A DNA stretch of 64,000 nt from Gilvibacter sp. (GTDB taxonomy: Bacteria > Bacteroidota > Bacteroidia > Flavobacteriales > Flavobacteriaceae), in NCBI RefSeq assembly GCF_013214815.1, contig NZ_JABSPU010000006.1, forward strand, positions 1 through 64,000. Reading direction: 5' to 3'. Position numbers and translations under genes: made by a program. Below the pieces are notes generated by a model. It was not told the origin of the DNA, made no database searches, and was given only the letters and a program-made list of their open reading frames with translations. Positions 39,028-47,989 of the stretch are shown here, one piece after another (the stretch's first letter is position 1; the number at the start of each line of letters is the position of its first letter).

Positions 39028-39906
39028 TTAAGTAAGGTGTTTCTGAGCCTTGTATGAAGAACGCACTAACGCACCGCTTTCCACATGTCTAAAGCCCATC
39101 TCCAATCCGAGTTGTTCGTATTTTTTGAACTGCTCTGGAGTGATAAATTCTTTTACCGGTAAATGTTTTTTAGAAGGTTGTAGATATTGACCAATGGTCA
39201 CAATATCCAATCCTACTCCGCGAAGATCCTCCATGGTTTGGATGACTTCGGCTTCAGTTTCTCCAAGCCCAAGCATGATCCCACTTTTGGTGCGGTTGAT
39301 CCCTTCTTGCTTCAAATAGCTCAAAACCTCTAGGCTGCGTTCATATTTGGCTTGAATACGCACTTCACGTGTCAATCGCTTAACCGTTTCCATATTATGA
39401 CTAACCACTTCTGGCTTTACGGCCACAATACGGTCGATATGGCGGGTGATTCCTTGGAAATCGGGAATTAAGGTCTCAAGGGTAGTATCTGGATTCATTC
39501 TGCGGATGGCCTTCACGGTCTCTGCCCAAATAATCGAACCCATATCCTTCAAATCATCGCGATCCACAGAGGTGATCACCGCGTGCTTGATGTTCATGAG
39601 TTTGATGGAGCGCGCTACCTTTTCGGGCTCGTCCCAGGCTACGGTTTCTGGTCTTCCGGTCTTTACTCCGCAGAATCCGCAGGAACGCGTACAAATATTC
39701 CCGAGGATCATAAAGGTTGCAGTTCCCTCTGTCCAGCATTCGCCCATATTGGGACAACTACCTGAGGTGCAAATGGTGTGTAAGTCATATTTGTCGACCA
39801 AGCCGCGCAGTTCGGTGTACTTCTTCCCTGTAGGAAGCTTTACCCGCAACCATTTGGGTTTGGCTGTCGCTTTTTTCGGTGTCGCTTCTTGAATTTCCAT
39901 AACCAA
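39028..39906 (-). CDS. lipA: Lipoyl synthase
   Basis: '[41 protein letters not shown]' radical SAM and auxiliary Cys motifs. Confidence 0.96.
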   Translation of the reverse strand: MVMEIQEATPKKATAKPKWLRVKLPTGKKYTELRGLVDKYDLHTICTSGSCPNMGECWTEGTATFMILGNICTRSCGFCGVKTGRPETVAWDEPEKVARSIKLMNIKHAVITSVDRDDLKDMGSIIWAETVKAIRRMNPDTTLETLIPDFQGITRHIDRIVAVKPEVVSHNMETVKRLTREVRIQAKYERSLEVLSYLKQEGINRTKSGIMLGLGETEAEVIQTMEDLRGVGLDIVTIGQYLQPSKKHLPVKEFITPEQFKKYEQLGLEMGFRHVESGALVRSSYKAQKHLT

Positions 39907-39944
39907 TTTTACATTACAAAGTTACGAAGAAAGCCGTAATTCTA

Positions 39945-41171
39945 CTACAATGTGAAAAGATACCAAACGCTAAAACCGATCAAGGTGATCATTCCTATCC
40001 AGGCTAGAATATATAAGGGTTTGGAGGGTTTGTGCTCCTCTGGCATATGTTTACTGGTCACCAATCGCATATTGAGTCCGGCGTAAAAAGGCGCGGTCAA
40101 AAAGGAAAGTACGGTCGCAACCTCTATCAAAACACCCATAAGGCCTTCCACGCGGATCAGCAATACAAATATTGATGTGGTTCCAACTACCAAGATGATC
40201 AGCCAAGTCAAATAGGCTTTGGGCATTTCACGTTCTCGCAACAATTCTGTAGTGCGAGCCATGGCTCTAGGCGAGGCATCTAAGGTGGTTAGGGTAGTGC
40301 TGAACATAGTAGTTAAGGCAGCTATGCCAATGATATAGCGCGTACCATCTCCCAGGTTCACAGTATACATTTCAATGAGTTGAGTGGCAAAGACTCCACC
40401 GATGCTTGAAAATTGTTGACCACTGCCAAACATGACCAATCCGCCTAAGAGAAGAAAGCAGATCGCTAGTATTACTGTGGCGATATAACCTACGTTAAAA
40501 TCAAAGCGCGACTGTTTTGGAGTTATGGAATCTGTGATCTTCTTCTTTTCAAGGGTCCACATGGAATGCCAAATGGAGATGTCCAAAGGCGCTGGCATCC
40601 AACCCATAAAAGCGATCAAGAACCCAATGCCTATGGCAGTATCTGGTAATTGCTGTTCCCAACTCACATTACTGCTGTTAGAAAGCGCCAAGGCGACAGC
40701 GATTAGCGTACTTATGGTCAAACAGATAATGATGATCTTCATTAAACTGTCCAGCACTCGGTAACGCCCAAGAATTAAGATCAAAAAACAGATTCCTGTA
40801 ATTATCGCGCTCCAAAGCGTAGTGTCTGGTCCGCCAAAAAGGCTACTCGCAATTCCAGAGGTCACTATGGTTACCGCTGTTTGTATAGTAAACATGGTAG
40901 CCAGCGTGATCAAAAAGTAAGCGATCAGTGCCGATCTTCCGAGTTTTTTATAGCCTTCCAATAAACTCTCTCCAGTGGCCATGGCATAACGCGGTCCGAA
41001 TTCAAAGAAAGGATACTTAGCCAGATTGATCAGCAGTAAAGCCCAAAGTAAGCCTAAACCAAAATCAGCTCCTGCTCTTGTGGACTGTACCAAATGCGAT
41101 ACACCAATAGCGGCCCCCGCAAAGAGAAAACCAGGCCCCAACTTGCGTATGGTCTGAACCCATTGCATCAA
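39945..41171 (-). CDS. Nramp-family-like transporter with altered TM1/TM6 metal motifs
   Basis: 'LGPGFLFAGAAIGVSHLVQSTRAGADFGLGLLWALLLINLAKYPFFEFGPRYAMATGESLLEGYKK' has the Nramp layout; TM1 DPGN is replaced by GVSH and TM6 MPHN by a MPAPLD-type sequence. Confidence 0.8.
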   Translation of the reverse strand: MMQWVQTIRKLGPGFLFAGAAIGVSHLVQSTRAGADFGLGLLWALLLINLAKYPFFEFGPRYAMATGESLLEGYKKLGRSALIAYFLITLATMFTIQTAVTIVTSGIASSLFGGPDTTLWSAIITGICFLILILGRYRVLDSLMKIIIICLTISTLIAVALALSNSSNVSWEQQLPDTAIGIGFLIAFMGWMPAPLDISIWHSMWTLEKKKITDSITPKQSRFDFNVGYIATVILAICFLLLGGLVMFGSGQQFSSIGGVFATQLIEMYTVNLGDGTRYIIGIAALTTMFSTTLTTLDASPRAMARTTELLREREMPKAYLTWLIILVVGTTSIFVLLIRVEGLMGVLIEVATVLSFLTAPFYAGLNMRLVTSKHMPEEHKPSKPLYILAWIGMITLIGFSVWYLFTL

Positions 41172-41740
41172 TCTTGGCGTTTGGATTTGATGAAAGTGGC
41201 TAGTAGATTCTTTGCGCGCAGCAACTTCACCTTCACATTACTTAAAGACTCTTCCATGGCATCAGAGATCTCGTTATAGGATTTCTCTTGAAAATAGCGC
41301 AGGTTGATCACTTCTTGATAATGTGGCTTGAGTTGTTTGATCATGGCCAGTAATTCCGCCAGATTTTGCTCGGTGATGAGTTTGTCTTCTGCCGTAGGGG
41401 CATTATCAGCAACTTTTTTTAAATGTTCGCTGGCAGAGGTATTCCGATCTATTTCTGGTTGATTATTCTTTTTTCTAGACTTATCGATCTGTAAATTCTT
41501 AGAAATAGTGATTAGCCAGGTGTTGAAAGCGTATTTGGGATCGTAAGTGCTGAGTTTGTCAAAGGCTTTTGAAAAGGTCTGAATGGTGATCTCTTCTGCT
41601 TCGTATTCGTCTTTTAAGCGCTTGAGTTGAAATCCGTAGACTTGATTCCAATAGGTGTTCAGCAAAGTATTAAAGGCAATTTGGTCTCCTTTAAGTGCTT
41701 TTTCTATGGCTGAAGCAATCTTTTGCTCGTTTATTTCCAA
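41168..41740 (-). CDS. RNA polymerase sigma factor, sigma-70/ECF family
   Basis: 'KALKGDQIAFNTLLNTYWNQVYGFQLKRL...AFNTWLITISKNLQIDKSRKK...YQEVINLRYFQEKSYNEISDAMEESLSNVKVKLLRAKNLL'. Start refined to TTG at 41740 (TTGGAAATAA overlaps the GT2 stop). Confidence 0.87.
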   Translation of the reverse strand: MEINEQKIASAIEKALKGDQIAFNTLLNTYWNQVYGFQLKRLKDEYEAEEITIQTFSKAFDKLSTYDPKYAFNTWLITISKNLQIDKSRKKNNQPEIDRNTSASEHLKKVADNAPTAEDKLITEQNLAELLAMIKQLKPHYQEVINLRYFQEKSYNEISDAMEESLSNVKVKLLRAKNLLATFIKSKRQD

Positions 41741-42825
41741 GTGGGTTTTGGGCTTAGAAGATTGGATATAAATATACTCATTTGGAAACAGATGAGAAAC
41801 AACTCCAACACAGGAGCTGCAATAACCAGGTCTAAGGCCTTTAATTTTTTTCCAGCCCCTAAATAGGACAGCCATTGTATAAGCGTCCGCAGTCCAAAGA
41901 AGATAAACGCGTATTGAATATTAGTAATCGCCAATAGAATCAGAACGATCCAAAAACTCAAGTTGCCTATGTAATAAAGACCCAAAGCTGATTTGAAGAA
42001 AGATTTGTAGTGTTTGGCTGTGCTGATATGTCTTCTTTTCTGAGCCACCCAAGAGCTAAAACTAGTTTTTGGCTCAGAAATGGTAAAGCTCTCTGGATTT
42101 AGACAATAGGTCGTGTTTTGTGAGTTTGCCGCTTGATTCACAAACAGATCATCATCTCCAGACTGTATTTTAATATGACTGGCAAAACCCTTTTGCTCTT
42201 CAAAAAGGATCTTGGTATAGCCTAAATTTCTTCCGACACCCATATACGGCCTGCCTGCGTGGGCATAGGAGAAATACTGCAAAGCTGTAGTAAAGGTCTC
42301 AAATCGGATCAGCGCGTTGAGCAGTCCAAAGCGTTTTTGATACCCGCCGAATCCCAGTACCAATTGTTTCTCCGCACTAAAATATTGACTCATTGTGCTC
42401 AACCAATTTGTAGAATCTGGAACGCAATCCGCATCCGTAAAAACCATTCGGGTATGCTTGGCTTTTTTAATGCCTAAGGTCAGGGCGTACTTCTTGGAAT
42501 TGTGAAAACGCTCGTTGGCTTTCACGTAAACCGGCGTGATTCTTGGGTCTTGCTCGCTAAAACGATCTATGATATCTGCCGTTGCATCTGTAGAGGCATC
42601 ATCAATTAATACCAATTCAAAATCGGGATGGCTTTGAGTGAGCCAAATTGGGATGTTCTCTTCTAGATTTTCTGCTTCGTTCTTTGCACAAACAACCAAG
42701 GATACTGGATAGACTTTGGAGGTTTGCGGAGCAGGGTTTTTGCTCCATCCGAAGTACATAAAAACAAAATAGTACAGGAGGTTGATCAGCAGAACGCCCA
42801 GGGCTATGTAAACCAGTGGCGTCAA
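41731..42825 (-). CDS. Family 2 glycosyltransferase, membrane-anchored
   Basis: 'VYPVSLVVCAKNEAENLEENIPIWLTQSHPDFELVLIDDASTDAT', 'MVFTDADCVPDS'; C-terminal TM helices. Confidence 0.9.
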   Translation of the reverse strand: MTPLVYIALGVLLINLLYYFVFMYFGWSKNPAPQTSKVYPVSLVVCAKNEAENLEENIPIWLTQSHPDFELVLIDDASTDATADIIDRFSEQDPRITPVYVKANERFHNSKKYALTLGIKKAKHTRMVFTDADCVPDSTNWLSTMSQYFSAEKQLVLGFGGYQKRFGLLNALIRFETFTTALQYFSYAHAGRPYMGVGRNLGYTKILFEEQKGFASHIKIQSGDDDLFVNQAANSQNTTYCLNPESFTISEPKTSFSSWVAQKRRHISTAKHYKSFFKSALGLYYIGNLSFWIVLILLAITNIQYAFIFFGLRTLIQWLSYLGAGKKLKALDLVIAAPVLELFLICFQMSIFISNLLSPKPTWK

Positions 42826-42831
42826 AAAAGA

Positions 42832-43032
42832 TTACTTGCTAGACTCGTTACAAGAACCAAACTCGCTAGGCATCTTGCCACAGAATCCACAAGCTTCTCC
42901 TTCTTTGTTGAGCATTGGATTTTGGCTAGCACAAGTTCCGGCAAATTCGCCGTCTTTCTTTGCCCAGATTTTAATGGCAATCCCTGCAAAGGCTAACAGT
43001 AACAGTCCAAGTGTGAGTAAGAGTAGTTTCAT
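42832..43032 (-). CDS. Small membrane-anchored Cys-rich protein
   Basis: 66 aa; N-terminal TM then 'GTCASQNPMLNKEGEACGFCGKMPSEFGSCNESSK'; directly upstream of the GT2 gene on the same strand. Confidence 0.6.
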   Translation of the reverse strand: MKLLLLTLGLLLLAFAGIAIKIWAKKDGEFAGTCASQNPMLNKEGEACGFCGKMPSEFGSCNESSK

Positions 43033-43126
43033 GATGCTTGTGCTTTGAGCTTTAAGAATTCGTCTTCAATGGATTATCTGACCAATTCACCCTGCAAAAA
43101 TACAATCTTTTGATATCTTTAAGTCG

Positions 43127-43684
43127 ATGAGGGCTGCAAAAAATTACTTAATTCTTCTCCTGCTAGGAACGGTGCTTTACAGCTGTAAGCAAGAGGTTGC
43201 TACTGTTGCTGCAGAATATGTTGCCGCTCCTGTTGTTGATACTATCACACCGCCTCCTCCGCCTGTGAAAGTGGCTGTAGCCGACGGACTCCACTTGCGC
43301 CTGGCAGAACGCATGAGTGCCGACTCGGCGCAAGACGAAACGTATTTACTTTTTGCTGATGCTCTTACGTATTCCAGCGGAGAGAAAACTTTAATAATTC
43401 CCAACGCATCATTGACATGTAAAGATTGCACGGACTTAAATTGGGATGATTATTTATTGGAGCAGTCTTTAGGCAGTCCGCAGATCATGGAAGAACTCAA
43501 TGGGTTTAGAACGCGATTTTCGGCGATGAGTGCCAGTGGAAAAGAGTGGGTTTTTAGTCGTGCTTCTGACAGTCTGTTAGTAGAAGATCCATCTGGAGTG
43601 TTGCATTTAATGTGGCAAACGGATATTCAGGCTTCGAACGGGTTGCTTCACTTGCTTAGCCCTATCAGCAGCCAATCAGATTAA
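43127..43684 (+). CDS. Hypothetical lipoprotein with poly-Pro linker
   Basis: 'LILLLLGTVLYSCKQEV' lipobox; 'DTITPPPPPVKV'. Confidence 0.6.
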   Translation: MRAAKNYLILLLLGTVLYSCKQEVATVAAEYVAAPVVDTITPPPPPVKVAVADGLHLRLAERMSADSAQDETYLLFADALTYSSGEKTLIIPNASLTCKDCTDLNWDDYLLEQSLGSPQIMEELNGFRTRFSAMSASGKEWVFSRASDSLLVEDPSGVLHLMWQTDIQASNGLLHLLSPISSQSD

Positions 43685-44669
43685 CCTCTACTTGTAGCGC
43701 GATTCCAAATTTTTCTAAGACCTCTTTCTGAATTCTTTGGGCAAGGGACCAAATTTCTTGTCCAGTAGCATTTCCGTGATTGACCAAGACCAAAGCTTGT
43801 CTGTCGTGAACGCCTGCGTCCCCAAAGCGTTTGCCTTTAAAACCGGCATGTTCTATCAGCCAGCCTGCGGGCACTTTAACCTCCGTCTCACTGACCTCGT
43901 AAAATGGAGCTTCTGGGTTCTTTGATTGAAACACCTCAAAAGCTGCCCTGCTGATCACAGGATTTTTAAAGAAACTACCACTGTTGCCGATCTGCGCAGG
44001 ATCTGGCAATTTGCTGCTTCTGATATTGATCACCGCTTGAGCAATACTGGCTACAGAAGGAGTCAGATTGAGATTTTCTAATTCCGTGTTTATGGCTCCG
44101 TAAGAGGTGCTTAAAGCATGATTGGCAAGACTCAGTTTTAAACAAACTGCCGTAATGATATACGCGCCTTTAAGTTCGTTTTTAAACACCGAATCGCGAT
44201 AGCCGAATTGGCAATCTTCTAAGTTAAAAGTCTTGGGCTTGCCAGTTGCGATCTCAACAGCCGTGCAGGAAACAAAAACATCTTTGAGTTCCACGCCATA
44301 GGCGCCAATGTTCTGAATAGGAGCCGCCCCGATCTTCCCAGGTATCAAAGCCAGGTTTTCAATGCCTCCATAGTTGTGATTCACACAATACATCACAGTG
44401 TCGTGCCAATTCTCACCGGCTTGAAATTCTAGAGTGATGTGATCTTCAGTACGTGAAACTTCTCGAATACCTTTGTTGTTGATGTGTAGCACACTTTGCT
44501 CAATGTTTGCGCATAGCAACATATTGCTTCCACCGCCAAGTACAAAATAATCCTTAGGGCCATCTTTACTTAGCAGTTCTTGCAATTGCTGTTCGCTGCT
44601 GATCTCAATAAAATCAGCAGCTTGGGCATCAATGCCAAAAGTGTTGTATGTCTTTAAAGATGTAGGCAA
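43665..44669 (-). CDS. murB: UDP-N-acetylmuramate dehydrogenase
   Basis: 'FVLGGGSNMLL', 'ENLALIPGKIGAAPIQNIGAYGVELKD', 'IGNSGSFFKNPVI'. Confidence 0.94.
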   Translation of the reverse strand: MPTSLKTYNTFGIDAQAADFIEISSEQQLQELLSKDGPKDYFVLGGGSNMLLCANIEQSVLHINNKGIREVSRTEDHITLEFQAGENWHDTVMYCVNHNYGGIENLALIPGKIGAAPIQNIGAYGVELKDVFVSCTAVEIATGKPKTFNLEDCQFGYRDSVFKNELKGAYIITAVCLKLSLANHALSTSYGAINTELENLNLTPSVASIAQAVINIRSSKLPDPAQIGNSGSFFKNPVISRAAFEVFQSKNPEAPFYEVSETEVKVPAGWLIEHAGFKGKRFGDAGVHDRQALVLVNHGNATGQEIWSLAQRIQKEVLEKFGIALQVEVNLIGC

Positions 44670-44672
44670 TAG

Positions 44673-45863
44673 TTAATCTTTGTAAACAGCCAGCGCTGCC
44701 TTGAGTATAGCAACAGCGCGCTTGAGTTTGTCTTCATTGAGCACGTAAGCAATGCGGACTTGATTCTTTCCAACACCCGCTGAGGAGTAGAATCCAGCTG
44801 CTGGAGCAACCATCACTGTTTCTCCATCCAAATCAAATGATTCCAAAAGCCATTGGGCAAATTTATCCGAATCATTAACGGGCAATTGAGCGATACAGTA
44901 GAATGCTCCTTTAGGATTACCGACTTCAACACCCGGAATTTCTTGCAACCCAGCAAGCAAAGTGTCTCGTCTGGAACGATACTCGGTTTTCACTTCTTCA
45001 AAGTAGGAGTTTGGCGTATCCAAGGCAGCCTCACTAGCGATCTGCGCAAAAGTAGGAGGGCTCAAACGCGCCTGAGCGAATTTCATCGCAGTCTTCATCA
45101 CCGCTTTGTTCTTAGAGACCAAACATCCAATACGCGCGCCACACATGCTGTAGCGTTTAGAAACCGAATCTACAATGATCGCATGCTCTTCCAATCCAGC
45201 TTCCTGTAGAATAGAGTAGTGCGGCTCATCTCCATAGGTGAACTCGCGGTATACCTCGTCAGCCACCAGAAAGAGATCGTGTTTTTTAACTAATGCAGCT
45301 AGTTTTTGGATCTCCGCTTTGGAATACAAATAACCTGTTGGATTCCCAGGGTTACAGATCAAGATCGCCTTGGTGTTTGGCGTAATCAGTTGTTCAAAAT
45401 CTTCTATCGGAGGCAGGGCAAAATTGTTTTCAATTTTAGAGATCACCGGAACAATTTCTACTCCGGATGCCGTTGCGAAGCCGTTATAGTTTGCGTAAAA
45501 TGGCTCTGGAATGATGATCTGATCGCCAGCATCCGCAATACAACCCATGGCAAAAAGCAGGGCTTCACTACCACCTGTGGTCACAATAATGTCATTAGCA
45601 CCAACATTTATGTTGTGCTTTGCATAGTAAGCCGCAATTTTTTCGCGGTATTGGTCAGAACCTTCGCTGCGCGAATAGGCCAATACTTCCACTTGATTGT
45701 TTTTAATAGCATCAAGGGCTACTTGTGGGGTTTTGATATCGGGTTGCCCGATGTTGAGGTGATGGATGGTTTTACCTTGCTTGATAGCGGCCTCTGCAAA
45801 CGGAACCAGTTTTCTGATGGGTGATTCCGGCATGGCCACTCCTTTCTGAGAGATTGCAGGCAT
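44673..45863 (-). CDS. Pyridoxal phosphate-dependent aminotransferase (class I/II)
   Basis: 'HLNIGQPDIKTP', 'ILICNPGNPTGYLYSKAEI', 'IIVDSVSKRYSMCGARIGCLVS'. Confidence 0.93.
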   Translation of the reverse strand: MPAISQKGVAMPESPIRKLVPFAEAAIKQGKTIHHLNIGQPDIKTPQVALDAIKNNQVEVLAYSRSEGSDQYREKIAAYYAKHNINVGANDIIVTTGGSEALLFAMGCIADAGDQIIIPEPFYANYNGFATASGVEIVPVISKIENNFALPPIEDFEQLITPNTKAILICNPGNPTGYLYSKAEIQKLAALVKKHDLFLVADEVYREFTYGDEPHYSILQEAGLEEHAIIVDSVSKRYSMCGARIGCLVSKNKAVMKTAMKFAQARLSPPTFAQIASEAALDTPNSYFEEVKTEYRSRRDTLLAGLQEIPGVEVGNPKGAFYCIAQLPVNDSDKFAQWLLESFDLDGETVMVAPAAGFYSSAGVGKNQVRIAYVLNEDKLKRAVAILKAALAVYKD

Positions 45864-45958
45864 AGCGAACGGATAAATAGTTAAAATTCGACTTCGAAAA
45901 GCAAAGATAAAGTAACATTGGCTTAAGTTTTATAACTTATCCTAGAAATTCGTTCTGC

Positions 45959-47290
45959 TTGAAAAATCTGTTGCTTATTTGCTCGTTTCTGGCCTCTCGG
46001 ACCCTTTAGGGGCAAGGGCGGTTTAGCCTTCCAGAAGGCACCCAGAGCAATAAGATCGATTTTCAGTTTCTGAGCAATTTGGTCATTGTCCCTGTGGAGC
46101 TCAATGGGGTGACTTTAGATTTTCTTTTGGACACGGGAGTTAACGCGACCATCCTGTTCAGTATAGAGAATAAAGATTCCATCCAACTCAATAACACCAA
46201 ACCGGTACGATTACGCGGATTGGGGACCGGAAGTTCTATTGAGGCCATCAAATCTACGGGTAACACTTTCAAAATTGGTGAGGCGGTCAATCGCAATCAA
46301 ACGGTCTTTATTGTTTTTGATGACGATTTGAACTTTTCACCCCGATTGGGTGAGGCGGTTCACGGAATCATTGGCTACGATTTCTTTAAGGATTTTGTGG
46401 TCGAGACTGATTACGTTCGGGAAAAGCTCACTTTTTATGATCCCGAGTATTACAAACCGCCCGACTGCCGGCGCTGCTTTAAAACGCCTATGCGCTTTTA
46501 CAACAACAAGCCTTGTGTGGAATTAGAAGCAACTTTGGGCGGTGTGACCGATACTGTAACCGTGCTGTTGGATTCCGTTTCTGGAGATGCTTTGTGGCTA
46601 TTAAAAGACAAAGACCCCTGGATTAAAGTTCCTAAAAAGCACTTTCGGGATTTCTTGGGATTGGGACTTAACGGGAACATCTTTGGAGAACGTTCTCGGA
46701 TTGAAGGAGTAGGCCTGGGAGATTATTATTTACGCGATGTCAACACGGCCTTTCCAGAATAAGACGCCTTTGGGAACATCAACTTATTTAAGGCCCGAGA
46801 CGGTTCTATGGGTGGCGAGCTACTGAATCGGTTCACTACGATTATCAACTATCCTGATCGGGAATTGATCTTAAAAAAGAACCGCTATTTCAATCAGCCA
46901 TTTTACTACAATATGAGTGGTTTGACCTTGCAACACAACGGTTATGAGTACGTTAAGGAAAAGCTGGCGGGGACTAATAAATCCAAATACGGAAATGATC
47001 CGAACAATGTCAAAAATGAGGTCATTATGTATGAGACCCAGCAACTATACGCCATAAAGTTGGCTCCTAAGATCGAGGTGGCTGAGGTTCGGGAAGGATC
47101 ACCTGCGCATGAAGCTGGGATGCGGTCGGGAGATGTCTTGACCTTTCTCAATGGCGAACCCATCCATCGATTTACTTTACAAGAGCTCAACGCACTTTTT
47201 CATTCCAAAGAAGGCAAACTGATGCGCTTTAGAGTGAATCGCAACGGTTATAATTTACGGATCACCTTTAAGCTCCGCAGAGTACTATAA
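45959..47290 (+). pseudogene. Secreted retropepsin-like aspartyl protease with C-terminal PDZ domain, interrupted by two in-frame nonsense codons
   Basis: One reading frame from TTG at 45959: LKNLLLICSFLASRTL*GQGRFSLPEGTQSNKIDFQFLSNLVIVPVELNGVTLDFLLDTGVNATILF...VNTAFPE*DAFGNINLFKARDGSMGGELLNRF...AEVREGSPAHEAGMRSGDVLTFLNGEPIHRF...; TAG at 46007-46009, TAA at 46760-46762, no frameshift. Confidence 0.82.
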
Positions 47291-47293
47291 AAA

Positions 47294-47320
47294 AAACCCG
47301 CCTATTGGCAGGGTTTCTTT
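47294..47320. terminator. Terminator between convergent genes (possibly bidirectional)
   Basis: AAAAAACCCGCC-TATT-GGCAGGGTTTCTTTTT between the stops at 47290(+) and 47339(-). Confidence 0.65.
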
Positions 47321-47338
47321 TTAGAAAGCAAGTGCTTC

Positions 47339-47749
47339 TTAACGTGTCTTTTCTAAAACGCTCTTCTTGCTGTCCGGATCAAGGATGGTTCCTTTGATCT
47401 TGATGGCCTTTACTGGCTCGTCAGCGTTAGAATATACGGTGATCGTCTTACGGATAGGGCCAACGCGCTTGGTGTCATATTTCACTTTGATCTGACCTGT
47501 AGCTCCAGGAGCAATCGGTGCATCTGGTTTTTCAGGCACAGTACATCCACAGCTTGATTTAACTTCTGAGATGACTAGTGGTGCGTTACCGGTATTGGTG
47601 AACTCAAATACGCGGATTCCGTCAGCGCCTTTGTTGATCTCACCGTAATCGATGGTTTCTTGTGTGAATTCAATTTTTGCCACCTTGTCCTGAGCCTGCA
47701 CGGCATAGCTCATTAAAGTTACTACGGCTAAAAGAATAATCTTTTTCAT
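47339..47749 (-). CDS. DUF1573 domain-containing protein
   Basis: 'IDYGEINKGADGIRVFEFTNTGNAPLVISEVKSSCGCTVPEKPDAPIAPGATGQIKVKYDT'. Confidence 0.9.
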   Translation of the reverse strand: MKKIILLAVVTLMSYAVQAQDKVAKIEFTQETIDYGEINKGADGIRVFEFTNTGNAPLVISEVKSSCGCTVPEKPDAPIAPGATGQIKVKYDTKRVGPIRKTITVYSNADEPVKAIKIKGTILDPDSKKSVLEKTR

Positions 47750-47989
47750 GTCTTTTAATTTAGAGAACGAAAGTAGGTTTTTTGGGTTAGTTTATCTGCT
47801 AAAAATGCGCTAAGTCTGTGTTAAAATCTAAAATTTTCGACCAAATGCACGCTTTTAGTGCGGTTCATTACATTTCCTTAGGCTAAAGTAGACAATATTT
47901 TGACTTGTCCAAAAATCGCCTAATAGCTTTTAAATTCTTGAGTATATAACTACTTTTGCTGCCTTATAGAGTTCAAAAATCAGACCAAA

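Noticed and set aside
41741-41875. N-terminal extension of the sigma factor ORF
   Set aside because: Lies inside the GT2 C-terminus and has no sigma homology; the TTG start at 41740 fits better.
46079-46762. Treating 46079-46762 as an intact gene
   Set aside because: The protein is in the same frame as upstream signal-peptide-like sequence and downstream PDZ sequence, separated only by stop codons.
47750-47989. 240-nt gap upstream of valS as a T-box or other riboswitch
   Set aside because: No T-box motif or strong terminator/antiterminator pair recognisable by eye; more likely the divergent promoter region of valS and the DUF1573 gene.
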